Origin: Puccinia triticina
Taxonomy: Eukaryota > Basidiomycota > Pucciniomycetes > Pucciniales > Pucciniaceae
Direction of reading: 5' to 3'
Assembly (NCBI RefSeq): GCF_026914185.1
Contig: NC_070566.1
Span: forward strand, 1,426,001 to 1,490,000
Length of the DNA: 64,000 bases
Shown here: positions 1-10,136 of the stretch, one piece after another
Layout of the letters: each line of letters opens with the position of its first letter
Numbering within the stretch: position 1 is the first letter of the stretch
Translations under genes and position numbers: made by a program
The notes under the pieces: generated by a model
Databases searched by the model: none
The model's input: the letters and a program-made list of their open reading frames with translations, nothing else
Told to the model about the DNA's origin: nothing

Positions 1-618
1 AAATTCCAAGTATATATTGACAAAAAAGTGCAGGATTATGTGTTGAGAAGCCGCTTTGATTTATATCATGAAGAAATGATAAGCATAAATGGCCTTCCCC
101 TTCATTTGATTCCAGTTCCTCAATCTCCAAATAATGCTAGAGACAAGGAGTTTTTTGTTGGATTGAGAGGCATTGAAGTAAGAAAAAATGATAAGACGGG
201 AAAATCTAGGTTGCTTCAACGCAGAATAACTCAAATAGTTGAATTTCTTGTCATGATACATAGTTTGGCATGTCAATTAATCAAAGAGGAAATGATGCCA
301 GTCTCCAATGATCTCATCAATTGGTTCATGGATGTCTTATTCAATAAAACTAGTCAGAGCTTACCAATCTTTGGTTGGGTTAAATTACAACTTCCATCTC
401 TTCATTCACCAGAAAACCTATTTGGTCCTGTGCACAAATACTTGTCCACAAGGATGAATAAAAAAGGACAAAAAACAGCAGATGAAGCATGCAGTATTGC
501 AATTTCATTATTTGGATTTTGGTATCAAGAAAAAGCTTTGAACATTCTTGATGGAAATAATGATCATCAACTTCCTTCTTATCAGGAGCTCTTAAGCAAA
601 ATGATTGGTCTTTTCTGA
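1..618 (+). CDS. C-terminal part of an unrecognised protein, cut by window start
   Basis: The frame is open from base 1 to a TGA at 616-618, so this is the 3' end of a longer gene. About 205 codons are visible and nothing shows a start inside the window. The first in-frame ATG-like codon is a GTG at 28, which has no special support. The protein is soluble-looking, with no signal peptide or membrane segment. It has a basic patch (GIEVRKNDKTGKSRLLQRR) in the middle and an aromatic tail. I do not recognise the family. Rust genomes hold many multi-copy proteins of this general kind, so a transposon-associated or lineage-expanded protein is possible, but that is inference. No introns are needed in the visible part. 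Confidence 0.55.
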   Translation, partial: KFQVYIDKKVQDYVLRSRFDLYHEEMISINGLPLHLIPVPQSPNNARDKEFFVGLRGIEVRKNDKTGKSRLLQRRITQIVEFLVMIHSLACQLIKEEMMPVSNDLINWFMDVLFNKTSQSLPIFGWVKLQLPSLHSPENLFGPVHKYLSTRMNKKGQKTADEACSIAISLFGFWYQEKALNILDGNNDHQLPSYQELLSKMIGLF

Positions 619-1842
619 TGTAGATTATAGTGTGAATGATATTCTTTTTTCAATTTTCCATTCAGAAAAATGAACACGTGAATTTTGGTGGCTCTTATAG
701 CAGCTCCACTGGAGCCAAATAAATGATTGGTTGTCTTTGATGTAGATAGTACTGCATTCCCAGACAGCTTTGCCGCTGAAATCCTACAGCTGCAAAATTT
801 GATTGCAGTTTAACGGGAGCGCAGCAGGAGGTGGGCGTAGTCCATTAAGCGGCGGCCAATGACTCCCTCCGCGCTAAGCACAGAAGAATCAGCGCAACTT
901 AAATAGAGAGACGTGGCTAAAGGTCACGGAAAGAAGAAGCTTCTGCAGACGAGGCGTAGCAAAATTGTCTCACAAGGCGGTGAGACTAGCTGCAGGAAAT
1001 TCCGGATCAATCCAGAATCTACCAGCAACTTGGCTGAACTTATGTCATGAAAGCGATTCACCAGCACCAATATTACTTTTTAGAACTAACTAATAAAGGG
1101 AAATATTTTTGCCCCACCCACCCACCCGCCTGCGGGCTCCAACCTCTGGGTGAATTTGTGACCTAGGTTTACAAAAGAAACCTCACAGATCTGTTTCTAC
1201 TAGGGAGAGGTGAAGACACCTTTCCTCCCCTCCCCCAACTCTTTCTGAAACAGATACAGAGGAGAAAAAGAAAGGGGAAAGTGGAAAGAGAAACAGCCTC
1301 TCTCAACCCATACATACCAGACAGGCTACCTTTATTTCTTCTGCGGACACATACACACAACTAGAGAGCTCCCTGCACAAGATCCAGAGGGAGCCTGAAA
1401 GCATGCAACACACAGGACAACAGGAACAAGACATGTACTGGAACAGGAACAGGGACAGTTACTGAGACAGGAACAGGAACTGGAACTGGGGACATGAACA
1501 TGACAACTAAGAAAGAGAGCAAACTAAAAAGCTCAGATTCTGACATAAGCATACACAGAATATAAGCATTAAAAATCCCTAATTACGTCGACAACCCCAT
1601 TTTTTGCGCAGCATTTCCCCATGTTGGGTCTGCGGGAAAAGGAGTTGTTGATGTAATCAGTGATCTTTAAGAAAAGACCATTGCTGGGAGGACAACAATC
1701 ATGGCGTTGCCAGTCAATACCCCCCATCGGCCTTGCCGTTCCAAATGACCGTCAGCGTCCTCCTTTTATATTCTTCAGGTCGCAGCTAGCCAGTGTCTCC
1801 TCCTGCAGCCAGGTTCTCTTCCGGAAGGCTTTGCTTTTGTTT

Positions 1843-2012
1843 CCGCAACACATTGTTAAATGCAATTTCCACATCCGGGACTTCAACCATCTTTGTGATT
1901 GCACCGCTACATGCGACATTAACTCTGCCGCAACATATTGTTAAGTGCAATTTCCACATCCGGGACTTCAACCATCTTTGTAAAATTGCACCGCTATATG
2001 TGACATTCTCCG
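1843..2012. repeat. 85-bp tandem duplication
   Basis: Two adjacent copies start at 1843 and 1928, both beginning CCGCAACA. They share the long core containing TTTCCACATCCGGGACTTC and end near GACATT. They differ at only a few positions, so the duplication is fairly recent. Confidence 0.85.
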
Positions 2013-2582
2013 TATTGGTTAGCCGTTCGCGGTACAAATCCAGTCCGGCCTTCTTTTTATATCTTCCCTGATCCCAACGAGCTCATCCAATAAGTCTCGG
2101 GTCCTGATCTTCTTATGCTCTTCTAGGCAAGCTCCACCTTCTCCCGGGCTATAAATAGACCTCCCCATCCCTGCAATGAACCCCCAACCAAGTTTGCTCA
2201 CACCTTTCCCGCTCGTGAAACCGGCAAGCATCACCACGATGTCTGTTGCATTGCATTTGGTATCTGCAGCATTGTACCAATTGATAAACTCAATACGTTA
2301 TACTATCATCTAAGAGTGTCTTGTTGTCTTGAATGCCCCGTCTTATTACGTTTGATACAGCCGCATCATTCATTTACTTGCCACAGCATTTCCTTTTGCT
2401 ATACACAACCCAGTTGCTCAATTAGTTTGACAGCTGTTGTTTTTCTTCTTCTGCACATTTCAGCAGTTAATCACACACTTATTGTCCAGGGGATACATCA
2501 AAATAGTTCCATTGTTTCTGCGGATTTCCTTCCATGGACACGCACGCTGAGCACATAACAACTTTTTTCCAAAGAGCTGAGG

Positions 2583-2661
2583 CCCGATGGGTCGCACTTC
2601 CCTCGGCTCTTGGCATGTTGTTCCGATGGGGTTCGCACTATCCTCGGCTCTTGGCATGCTG
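2583..2661. repeat. 39-bp tandem duplication
   Basis: The unit beginning CCGATGGG and containing CCTCGGCTCTTGGCATG occurs twice in a row (2583-2621, 2622-2661) with a few substitutions. Confidence 0.8.
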
Positions 2662-2708
2662 ATGCTTCTTACCTCACAAGACATATATACAGCAAAAGCT
2701 GCGCGAGT

Positions 2709-2963
2709 GGCAGTATCCCAATTCCCAATTACAGCTAAGCTGCCCCTCTACCCTCTATACATTTCGATATATGTAGTTACATCTCCATGACTTGGAATTA
2801 TCTGCAACCAACTACCAAATGCAGCACATGACACGTGATTGGCATTATCCCAATTCCTAATGCCACCTAGCCTGCCCCTCAGCTCTGCCCTCTAAAAATT
2901 TGGTTCTAGATACATCTCCATGACTCAGCACTATCTGAAACCAAACACCAAATGCAGCACATC
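2709..2963. repeat. Diverged ~129-bp tandem duplication
   Basis: Two consecutive blocks share the order ATCCCAATTCC, CTGCCCCTC, ACATCTCCATGACT, CCAAATGCAGCACAT, at 2709-2830 and about 2838-2963. Divergence is clear but co-linearity is complete. Confidence 0.75.
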
Positions 2964-3729
2964 AATTTTTTTGGTTGTTTCCACAGCAGTTTTTCCCAGT
3001 GCGGTCATTTCCACAAATCAGAATTTCTATGTACCATGTGCGTCAAAACTATTGTTCCAATTCCAATAAATTGCTTTGCCTGCATTACCATTCCATGTTC
3101 CCTATTCTGTGTGCTCAAATTAACTCACCTGACCTCTTTTCCTCCACTCAACCCTGAACTGCAATTCCACTGCCAAATCATGTGCTGTAAACCGGTAACA
3201 CTGTGTACAATTTGATGTAAATGTAAATTTATTCGCATTCCGCTCGCATCATCTTGAGGCCCTGTACCATTTTTCTAGCCCAAATCATGGGCCTTAACAG
3301 GCCACACCAATACCAATTCCAGTAATTAAAATGGAATCATATCCTGGCTTCACTGTCACGAGTCTCTGTTCCTATTATGGCTAATTTTGTGATCCTGTGA
3401 TGGATCGTGATGACACCTCTTCCTCTGCACTACTCTAGCCCACTGAATGAGACTTGTGCCTGTAGCATTAAGAAACAGCTGCAAAAAGTCTAAACCATAA
3501 AATAAATAGTCCCAGGCCTAATTCTGGTAACTGAGATTGGATTTCTTATCCCGGTTGTGTGGCCAGAGTGTCCTTTTGCCATTATATCCAAATTAGTGCT
3601 TTCCATGTTGAGATGGCTTCATCCAACAAAAATTAACTATACAAAAACTATCAACCAGGTCCAGCTAATCTACAATCTAGAGATGGCCAAACGGGTCCGG
3701 GTACCCGCGACGGGTGCGGGTACTTGCTG

Positions 3730-4211
3730 CAACACTGGGTCGCTACGCTACGCTATTTCAGCGCTACGCGTTAGCGTAGCGGCAAAAAGCGCCCATCTAT
3801 TTTGCATAGTGTTAGCGCCGCTACGCTGCGCTAATTTTCAGCGGCGCTAACAGCGCGCCAATTGTTTGTTAGCGTTAGCGCGCCGCTACAGTCGCTACGC
3901 TACGCTGCGCTGCGCTACAGCGCTTTTAGCGGAAAAAAAGCCCTTTTTTCCTGCTAAAGGGCCCTTTTTTCTCGCTAAAGGCGCTGTAGCGCAGCATAGC
4001 GCGCGCTCTTTTGCGCCCTGCATGTGTAGTGTTAGCGCAATTGCGCACATCTGCGCTAACGCTACGCTATCAGCTAAAATAGCTGCGCACCGCGTGCGCG
4101 TAGCGTTAGCGCATATGCGTGCAATTGCGCTAACGCTACACTAAAAAATAGCGCATTTGCGCTGCGCTACGCTACGCTAACCGCTATGGTTAGCGTAGCG
4201 ACCCAGTGTTG
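3730..4211. mobile_element. 482-bp inverted-repeat element nested in copy 1
   Basis: It begins CAACACTGGGTCGCTACGCT and ends with the exact inverse. The flanking direct repeat is CTTGCTG at 3723-3729 and 4212-4218, 7 bp and perfect. The interior is composed almost entirely of permutations of GCTACGC, AGCGTAGCG, TAGCGC and TGCGCT, with short A/T breaks such as AAAAAAGCCC. Reading frames inside (about 3866-4144) are products of this simple composition. Superfamily is unresolved: a 7-bp duplication is not the hAT 8 bp. Confidence 0.85.
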
Positions 4212-4299
4212 CTTGCTGTGAATTTCTCCAATTTTGGACACCCGGACCCGGACACGGCACCCGCCGACGGGTACCGGCGGTACTTGAGGCGGGTACGCG

Positions 4300-4870
4300 G
4301 GTACCGCACTGGTGACCGATCGAGTGGGGTATGTACACACCCCTCTCGATGACCGCACATTGAGCGGGGTGCACATCCCACTCGATGACCGGCCATCGAG
4401 TGGGATGCGCACTCAACCCTATGACCGGCCATTGAGTGGGGGTGTAGGCCGGTCATCGAGCAGAGTACACACCCCGCTCCGTGGCCGGCCATCGTGATCA
4501 CCCCACTCGATGTCCGGTCATCGCGTGGGATGTGGAGGTGTGTACTCCGCTCAACGATGGCCGGTCATCGAGGGTGTGTACTCCACTCGATGACCGTTCA
4601 TCGAGGGTGTGTACTCCACTCGATGACCGTTCATCGAGCGGGGTGTGTACTCGGTGACCGGTCAATGGTCATCGAGTGTGCATCCCACTCGATGGCTGGT
4701 CATGGAGTGCACCGGCCATCGAGTGAGATGTGTATCCCGCTTGATGTCCGGTCATCAAGCGGGGTGTGTACTCCGCTTGATGTCCCATCAAGCGGGGCGT
4801 GTACTCCGCTTGATGTCCGGTCATCAAGCGGGGTGTGTACCCCACTCGATGGCCGGCCATCCACTGCTGA
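4300..4870. repeat. Array of ~15 palindromic ~40-bp units
   Basis: The units read roughly C(A/G)CTCGATGACCGG followed by its own inverse and a spacer like GGGTGTGTACTC. Half-sites vary (ATGTCC, ATGGCC; CTTGATG in three late units), usually with compensating changes in the partner half. Each unit can therefore still fold as a hairpin. Confidence 0.85.
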
Positions 4871-5043
4871 CATTGGCGGGTACCTGTTTGGTACCCGGGT
4901 ACCCGGTGATTTTCCGGCCCAAATTGCATACCCGGACCCGTACACGGCACCCGCGGACGGGTACTCAAAGGGCAGTGGCGGGTACCCGCCAACGGGTGCG
5001 GGTACCGCCAAACGGGTACCCACTGGCAATCTCTACTACAATC

Positions 5044-6100
5044 CCACACATTAATGTGTTTCCATTGTCCAACCAGCTTGCCTACAAGACAGAGTATGTA
5101 TCTATATTCACCCAGGTATGCCTCACACATCTATACCCCTGGTACTCTACCTGTCTTGTGATGTAACAAACAAATTTAAGTAACATCTACCCCAGTTCAC
5201 CTAATCATATTCAGGGGCATACCTGGTCCAATAAGAGCCCTCTCATCCCAGGTTTACATTTTTAGTCAATGCAAACCATCTACAATATTTAATGCTGTGA
5301 GGTGTAGATGAGGTCCTAATCCTGTGCCTTGGAGCAACCTTCTCAATGCTCAATCCGGAGCCGGCTGCTGATTTGTGTTGTAGGGTCAGTTATCACATAC
5401 ATTTAGGGGTTAGTATATACTCTCCATAACAACTTGGTCGTGGGCCAGTGATGAATTGCACTTCTGGAAAACAATATTCTTGGGATGCAGCTAATTTTTC
5501 AATCACCAGGAGTATACATTAATCAGGGTCAGATCAGTTCACGCTCTTGTACCCAACTCTTTGTGAAGCCCCGCACTCCCTGCGGGTTTCACAAGGCCTC
5601 ACAAGCCATGTCACATGACAATGAATATAGTCCAGCCATCACCCTGCCCCCACCTAGCCTGGCAGAGAACCGGACTGCTATCTCTCTCCACCTGGCTAGG
5701 TGAGTTGTGTATTTCTCTCTCTCTTCTCTTTTCTGACTCTCTGCTTGTACCTATACTAACAGAGGGAACTGGAACGCTATCTCTCTCCGCCTGGCTAGCC
5801 CTGAAATATATAGCCCCTGATGATGTTGGTTCTAGAACGCCCAGGCCTTGTGCCTTGTCCCACTGCACCACTCAGCCTCCAAACAGTGAAGGGTCTCCCA
5901 ACCCTTACACTCTTGCATGCAATACTTTCCCCATCACCAATCTCAACAACTCTGAATACAAAAAAATTATTCAAATCTTCACTCATAATATCCCTCAATT
6001 AGCCCCCGGTACAGTTACCAAGTTACTATCACACCACACTGCAGAAGAATATATTTTGGAGAATTTTGGTCGCAAAACTTGCAGCAACACATTCCTGCAA
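5044..6100. other. Gene-free spacer between two hAT-like copies
   Basis: No supportable gene. The only structure seen is a diverged direct repeat of about 45 bp at 5656-5702 and 5758-5804, sharing GCTATCTCTCTCC and GCCTGGCTAG-like ends. Confidence 0.4.
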
Positions 6101-6108
6101 TGTGGAGC

Positions 6109-6846
6109 TAAAGATGGCCATGTAGACCCGGGTACCCGCGACGGGTACGGGTACCCGCTCCTTTCTCAGCCATTTCTTGATACCCGGACACGTACCCGGA
6201 CACGCGGCGGCGGGTACCCGGGTCTTTTTGGCGGGTACCGCGGGTACTTTCTGTTTTTTTTTTTTTTTCAGGTATGTAGGGTTTAGGGTATACATATACC
6301 AGCTTGCCGAGAGGGATCCCTCTTGGCGGGCTGGTATGCACACACCAGCTCGCCGAGAGGGATTCCTCTTGGCGAGCTGGTTAAGCTCGCCAAGAGGAAT
6401 GCCTCTCGGCGAGCAGGTTTCCATACAAATACCAGCTCGCCTACGCCTCGAGGAATCCCTGTTGGTGAGCAGGTACATGCACTAGCTCGCCGAGAGGGAT
6501 TTCTCTTGGTGGGCAGGTGTACGTAATTCTTCTCGGCGAGCAGGTTTACATGTGCCAGCTAGTCCAGAGGGATCCCTCTTGGCGGGCTCATGGTACAGAT
6601 ACACCCGCTCACCCAGATGAATCCCTTCGGCCAGCTGGTGGAGCCGCAGCCGGGGATATCTCAAGTACTAACAATATGATGCGGGCGGGTATCAAACCCT
6701 GGTACCCGGGTACCCGCCTGAGAATGTTGCAAAAACAGGCACCCGGACCCGTACTTGGTACACGTGAAGCGGGTACCCGCCAGAGCAATGAGTACCAGCT
6801 GGCGGGTACCGGGTACCCGCCAACGGGTACCCACTTGCCATCTTTA
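6109..6846. mobile_element. hAT-like non-autonomous element, copy 2, with a different palindrome array
   Basis: The ends are TAAAGATGGCCA and the inverse of TAAAGATGGCAAGTGG. A perfect 8-bp target duplication TGTGGAGC lies at 6101-6108 and 6847-6854. As in copy 1, the shoulders are dense in GGGTACCC palindromes and CCCGGACACG/CCCGGACCCG blocks. The central array (about 6298-6645) has about 8 units built on a different palindrome, AGCTCGCCGAGAGGGATCCC and its inverse. No transposase or credible coding sequence lies inside. Confidence 0.9.
6298..6645. repeat. Array of ~8 palindromic units (AGCTCGCCGAGAGG type)
   Basis: Units of about 38 bp read ACCAGCTCGCCGAGAGGGAT followed by the inverse half ending GGCGAGCTGGT, separated by short spacers such as ATGCACAC. 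Variation between units is substantial, but the two halves of most units remain complementary. Confidence 0.8.
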
Positions 6847-7401
6847 TGTGGAGCACTCCACTGGGAATTAGAACAAAACATTGCCAACATTTGAAGTCTC
6901 CGGGACACATTACAAAAAGTCTATTCATTGTAAAAATATTCAGCACAACTGTTCTTGTGGTTTGCTATACATCTTATTAATGTGACAGCTATTATGTGTC
7001 TGATCAGGTACATAACTGTGGTTCAAGAGTCAAGAAATTGTAGCGGTAATGGCATTCCGTGTGTCAATGTTGCAAAGGTTGCAAGTTTTGCGGACATTAA
7101 CTGGTTTTCCTTTGATTATCTGTTGAGTTCAGTCTAAGTTCCTGCGGCGCAGCCGCAATTTCCCTAGTATACAAGAAAGTTAGAAACATGCCCCATTGCC
7201 CTGGGTTTGCTAAGCATTTCAGCAGAGATCTGCAGTGCACTTGTGTTGTCTAATCTTTCTGGACACCATAGACACCATAAATTGTGCTTTCCTGATTAAT
7301 TCTGGTAATGACCTCCCTAAAACCCAGTTTAACTGATGAATTTTTTGTGGATCAATTGGTCTGGTATCACACAGTATGACATGCAAAAAATACTATTGGA
7401 G

Positions 7402-7696
7402 GACTTCCCTTTGGTTTAGAATGTACCAGCTAAATACTATTTTCTATTTTCAAAGGGAAGCAAAAGCAGTTTCTATGCTAAGAAATAGAAAATAGAAAAT
7501 GGCCTGCTTTTTAAATTGGCGGGAAGCCATCCAGATTCCATTACACTTGCAATATATTACTGACAAATGGAGCCTTATGAACAGTTTTTATTACTTAATC
7601 AGTTTGCTGAGTTGTTTCTTTCCATCAAGGCATGCAATTTCAATCTCAAGAAATAGAAAATAGAAAATAGCCTGCCTTCTGAATTGACGGGAAGTC
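7402..7696. mobile_element. MITE-like element with GACTTCCC ends
   Basis: It begins GGACTTCCC and ends GGGAAGTCC. Internally a GAAATAGAAAATAGAAAAT block followed by GCCTGC and a GGGAAG sequence occurs twice (near 7484 and 7651). It shares its terminal motif with the elements at 9419-9548 and 18339-18469. Confidence 0.6.
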
Positions 7697-7920
7697 CCCT
7701 TATTCGCATATGTTTCAGCTTTTTCAAGATTTTCTAAACATAAAAAAAGGTTGGTGTAATAATTATGAATGCCATCTGAACTTCGCCAATTCAGTTGCGG
7801 ACTGCGAACACCGCAGCCGATGGCTTTCCGGTCAGCTGGCCCGTGTCGCCAGGTGTCGCCTCCCGTCCCGACGCCTTCCTATGTACACATCAACTCTCAA
7901 ACGCCCGGAAATTCTACTCC

Positions 7921-8824
7921 ATGTCTACACCCATCACCCCACTCGTCGAGTCTCAGCAAACAAAAACGAAAGCCCCTTCGCCGACACCTCCTACGCTGAC
8001 TGTGTTCGATGGAGTTACCAATGCCCTCCTCCTCAGCTCGATCGGATTTCTCTTGGGTATATCATTATGACCGTTGTTCTTTTTTTGGCTCAAACCAAGT
8101 TCCATTACTAACATCAATCTCTGACCTGTCAACAGGTGCTCTGTTTGTGGCCTTGACAACAGAATATGGGCTGCTCTACACCAATGCACCCACGACAGCA
8201 GATGCCTATCTGGCAGTTGAACAGGCATATTTGACGTTGTGGACAAGTCCACTAGCCGTCAGAGCGATCTTCCATCTACTCCTACTCTTGCCAATATTCA
8301 CTCTTTCAGTCAAGGTATCTCGGTACACGGAGGCGGCAATCTACTTCGACGGACTCTGTCTTGCAATGATGCTCTTGGTCCTGGGGCTCTACACGGGCTC
8401 GACAGTCCCGAACCTGCGCAAGCTGGCTTTTGCACCCTCTAACCAAGCGCTCTTGGACCTGGTCAACAACTCCCCCAATCTCAAGATCCCTACAGGCTTC
8501 GATCCGTTATCTCCCGCCAGCATTATCAACGGGATTCTCGTCCTCCTAAGCCACCCTGCCAGTATTTTACTCAAGCCCCACAAGGCACTCGAGAACGAGC
8601 AGGAATTTAAGAAAGCGCTCGAGCTCAACCCGATTGATGAGAAGAGTCGCCATGAGCTACTCTCAGTCACCGCCGCCGGCCACTCGATCGCCATCTTCTT
8701 GCTCATTGGAATCATCATCTTGCAGATCGGTAAGGTATACGCTGAGGTCGAGGATGCCAATTTGAAGGCCAAGTTCGAACTCGAAGAATCTCAACGAGTA
8801 GCCCAGGATAGAAAGGACCAGTAA
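7921..8824 (+). CDS. SHR3: SHR3-type ER packaging chaperone for amino-acid permeases
   Basis: Two exons, 7921-8056 and 8136-8824, joined across a GT-AG intron with matching phase, give 274 codons. After a short Pro/Thr-rich N-terminus the protein has four hydrophobic segments: about residues 35-55, a segment around LWTSPLAVRAIFHLLLLLP, one around FDGLCLAMMLLVLGLY, and a last one (SIAIFLLIGIIILQIG). The order of GALF, the aromatic stretch before the second segment, YTEAAIYFDG and TVPNLRKL matches the fungal SHR3 family. These proteins sit in the ER membrane and are needed for correct folding and COPII loading of amino-acid permeases. The charged C-terminal tail (EELEESQRVAQD-like, ending KDQ) is typical of the family. 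The ATG at 7921 gives a complete first transmembrane segment; frames starting earlier are unsupported. Confidence 0.88.
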
Positions 8825-9418
8825 TACGCAACATCCCCACTCGAACCTTCATGTAAATTCCATTATCTTTGATTTGGTTACCAGTATTGTTTTCAAGGTT
8901 AATATGCCATTCGAAAATATCTTGGGTTAGGATGCCACTTACCTTCGAAAGTTGATACCCTAGACTACTACATTTGTCAACTCCGAGCCTTCTTTATCAA
9001 TGAACTTCCTGTTGTTGTTTCTTGTAGACTTCTTTCTCTCTCATTTACACGGCTTACCTTTTAGACTCCTCGTATATCACTATTGAGGCACTCGCACATT
9101 TCTTCCGGTGACTCGGCTTCTAAATAACGCATGTTTGTGTGTGCATCCGGAATGGTGGGTTGTATAGTTTTTGCCGAAAGTTAAGTTGATCATGCTTGCA
9201 TTGCTGCCGCTCGCTTCCTGCCCAGTCATGACATCAAATGTACGTTCTCATGTCTACATACCTCATGAAAAATTGCTCTGGCGCATAAAGAAGTAATGCC
9301 ACTTTCTAACAACACGGACATACTGTTCAAAAAGTGTTGAAATGAGCCAGTTGATGTTGTGCTTAATTTCATTACATGTACATGAACACAGGGTGCATGA
9401 GATGTTGGATGAATGGGT
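8825..9418. other. 3' flank, no gene seen
   Basis: AT-rich 3' untranslated and intergenic sequence behind the SHR3 gene. I see no coding frame with recognisable content. Confidence 0.4.
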
Positions 9419-9548
9419 GACTTCCCGTCGAGACCTGCGGGTCCCCCAGAGGTGATCTAGAGCCCAAAAAGCTAGATTTCCCTGCAAAAATCTAGACTTC
9501 TCGGGTCTAAACCAACCTCTGCAAGGGTCCCAGATTGCACGGGAAGTC
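9419..9548. mobile_element. 130-bp MITE with GACTTCCCGT ends
   Basis: The ends are GACTTCCCGT and ACGGGAAGTC, exact inverses. The interior has the motif order GTGATCTAGAGCCC, AAAAGCTAGATT, AAAATCTAGACTT, GGGTCT, GGGTCCCAGAT. The same order recurs inverted at 18339-18469 and partly at 17622-17692, which defines a dispersed family. Confidence 0.75.
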
Positions 9549-9612
9549 CTCCAATAGGATCAATCTGTAATGTTCAAAGTTGGTTTATGCATGCATAAAT
9601 CATGAATTCATT

Positions 9613-9955
9613 TTTTTGCAGTGGCATTACATAAATTACAAGAGGATGGTGTCGGGCGTCAAGATAGCAAGCTTTCGAATAGAGGGAGAGGAAACTCGAG
9701 AGGTCGAGGATCTGGAGATAGGTTCGGGCAAGAGAGAAGAAATTCGGACTACTCGGTGCATCCGGATTATCATCAAGACGATGGCTATAACAAAAGATAT
9801 CGTGACTACTCGGATCAAGACTATAATCGACAAGACGATTTTCCTGGAGGCTACAATCGAGGTGCTCGAGGCGGCTATGGCCGCAATCAAGGCTCCAGAT
9901 ACGGGTCTAAGAAGGATAATGACAAATCAGTCACGAAAGAAAAAGACCCACAGTA
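9613..9955 (+). CDS. RGG-rich fragment, possible Gag C-terminus of the following element
   Basis: The frame ending TAG at 9955 is rich in Arg, Gly, Asp and Tyr with RGG/RGR-like boxes (NRGRGNSRGRGSG near the start, GGYNRGARGGYGRNQG later). It is preceded by a polypyrimidine tract and AG at about 9611-9620, which looks like a splice acceptor, so an upstream exon may exist. It lies just 5' of the DIRS-type reverse transcriptase on the same strand. RGG boxes bind nucleic acid, and such tails occur on Gag-like proteins, so I read it as the end of ORF1. This is inference. An overlapping frame (9580-10020) has no recognisable composition. Confidence 0.4.
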
Positions 9956-10136
9956 GGCTCTCCCATTTCTTCGTTGATGAATTGCTCAAGCCTCTCAGTG
10001 TACGCGGATACGCGAGATAGAATTTGAATTGTTCTTCCTTTTCAAATTCTTCTTTTTCTCAACCAACAATTTGGTCATCATATAACAGTTGGAGTAATCT
10101 AACCGGACAAGTTACTCATTTGTTTCTTGTGTCTAT

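Larger units (their letters stand above)
619..3669. other. Gene-free, repeat-bearing stretch
   Basis: I find no supportable gene. The short frames here have no recognisable motif. The stretch holds a G/T/C-rich tract with repeated GGAACAG hexamer-like units around 1390-1500, an 85-bp tandem duplication (1843-2012), a 39-bp tandem duplication (2583-2661) and a diverged 129-bp tandem duplication (about 2709-2963). The segment near 807-850 (GGGAGCGCAGC, GGAGGTGGG) recurs near 33308-33345, so it belongs to a dispersed repeat. Confidence 0.5.
3678..5035. mobile_element. hAT-like non-autonomous element, copy 1, with palindrome array
   Basis: The element starts TAGAGATGGCCA and ends with the inverted counterpart (TGGCAATCTCTA; one mismatch). 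It is flanked by a perfect 8-bp direct repeat CTACAATC at 3670-3677 and 5036-5043. The 8-bp target duplication and the YARNG-type terminus (TAGAG) are the hallmarks of hAT transposons. There is no transposase inside. Both shoulders are rich in GGGTACCC/CGGGTACCCG palindromes. The centre (about 4300-4870) is an array of about 15 imperfect palindromic units built on CTCGATGACCGGTCATCGAG. A second element (3730-4211) is nested in the left shoulder. The many reading frames through the array are translations of the repeat and are not genes. Confidence 0.9.

Noticed and set aside
4300..4870. CRISPR-like array
   Set aside because: Regular repeats, but the units are palindromes that vary among themselves, there are no unique spacers or cas genes, and the host is a eukaryote. 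The block lies inside a transposon with a target duplication.
4167..5166. Overlapping ORFs of 100-186 codons on both strands
   Set aside because: They are translations of the palindromic array (repeating CTPLDVRSS-like and its reverse) with no splice or homology support.
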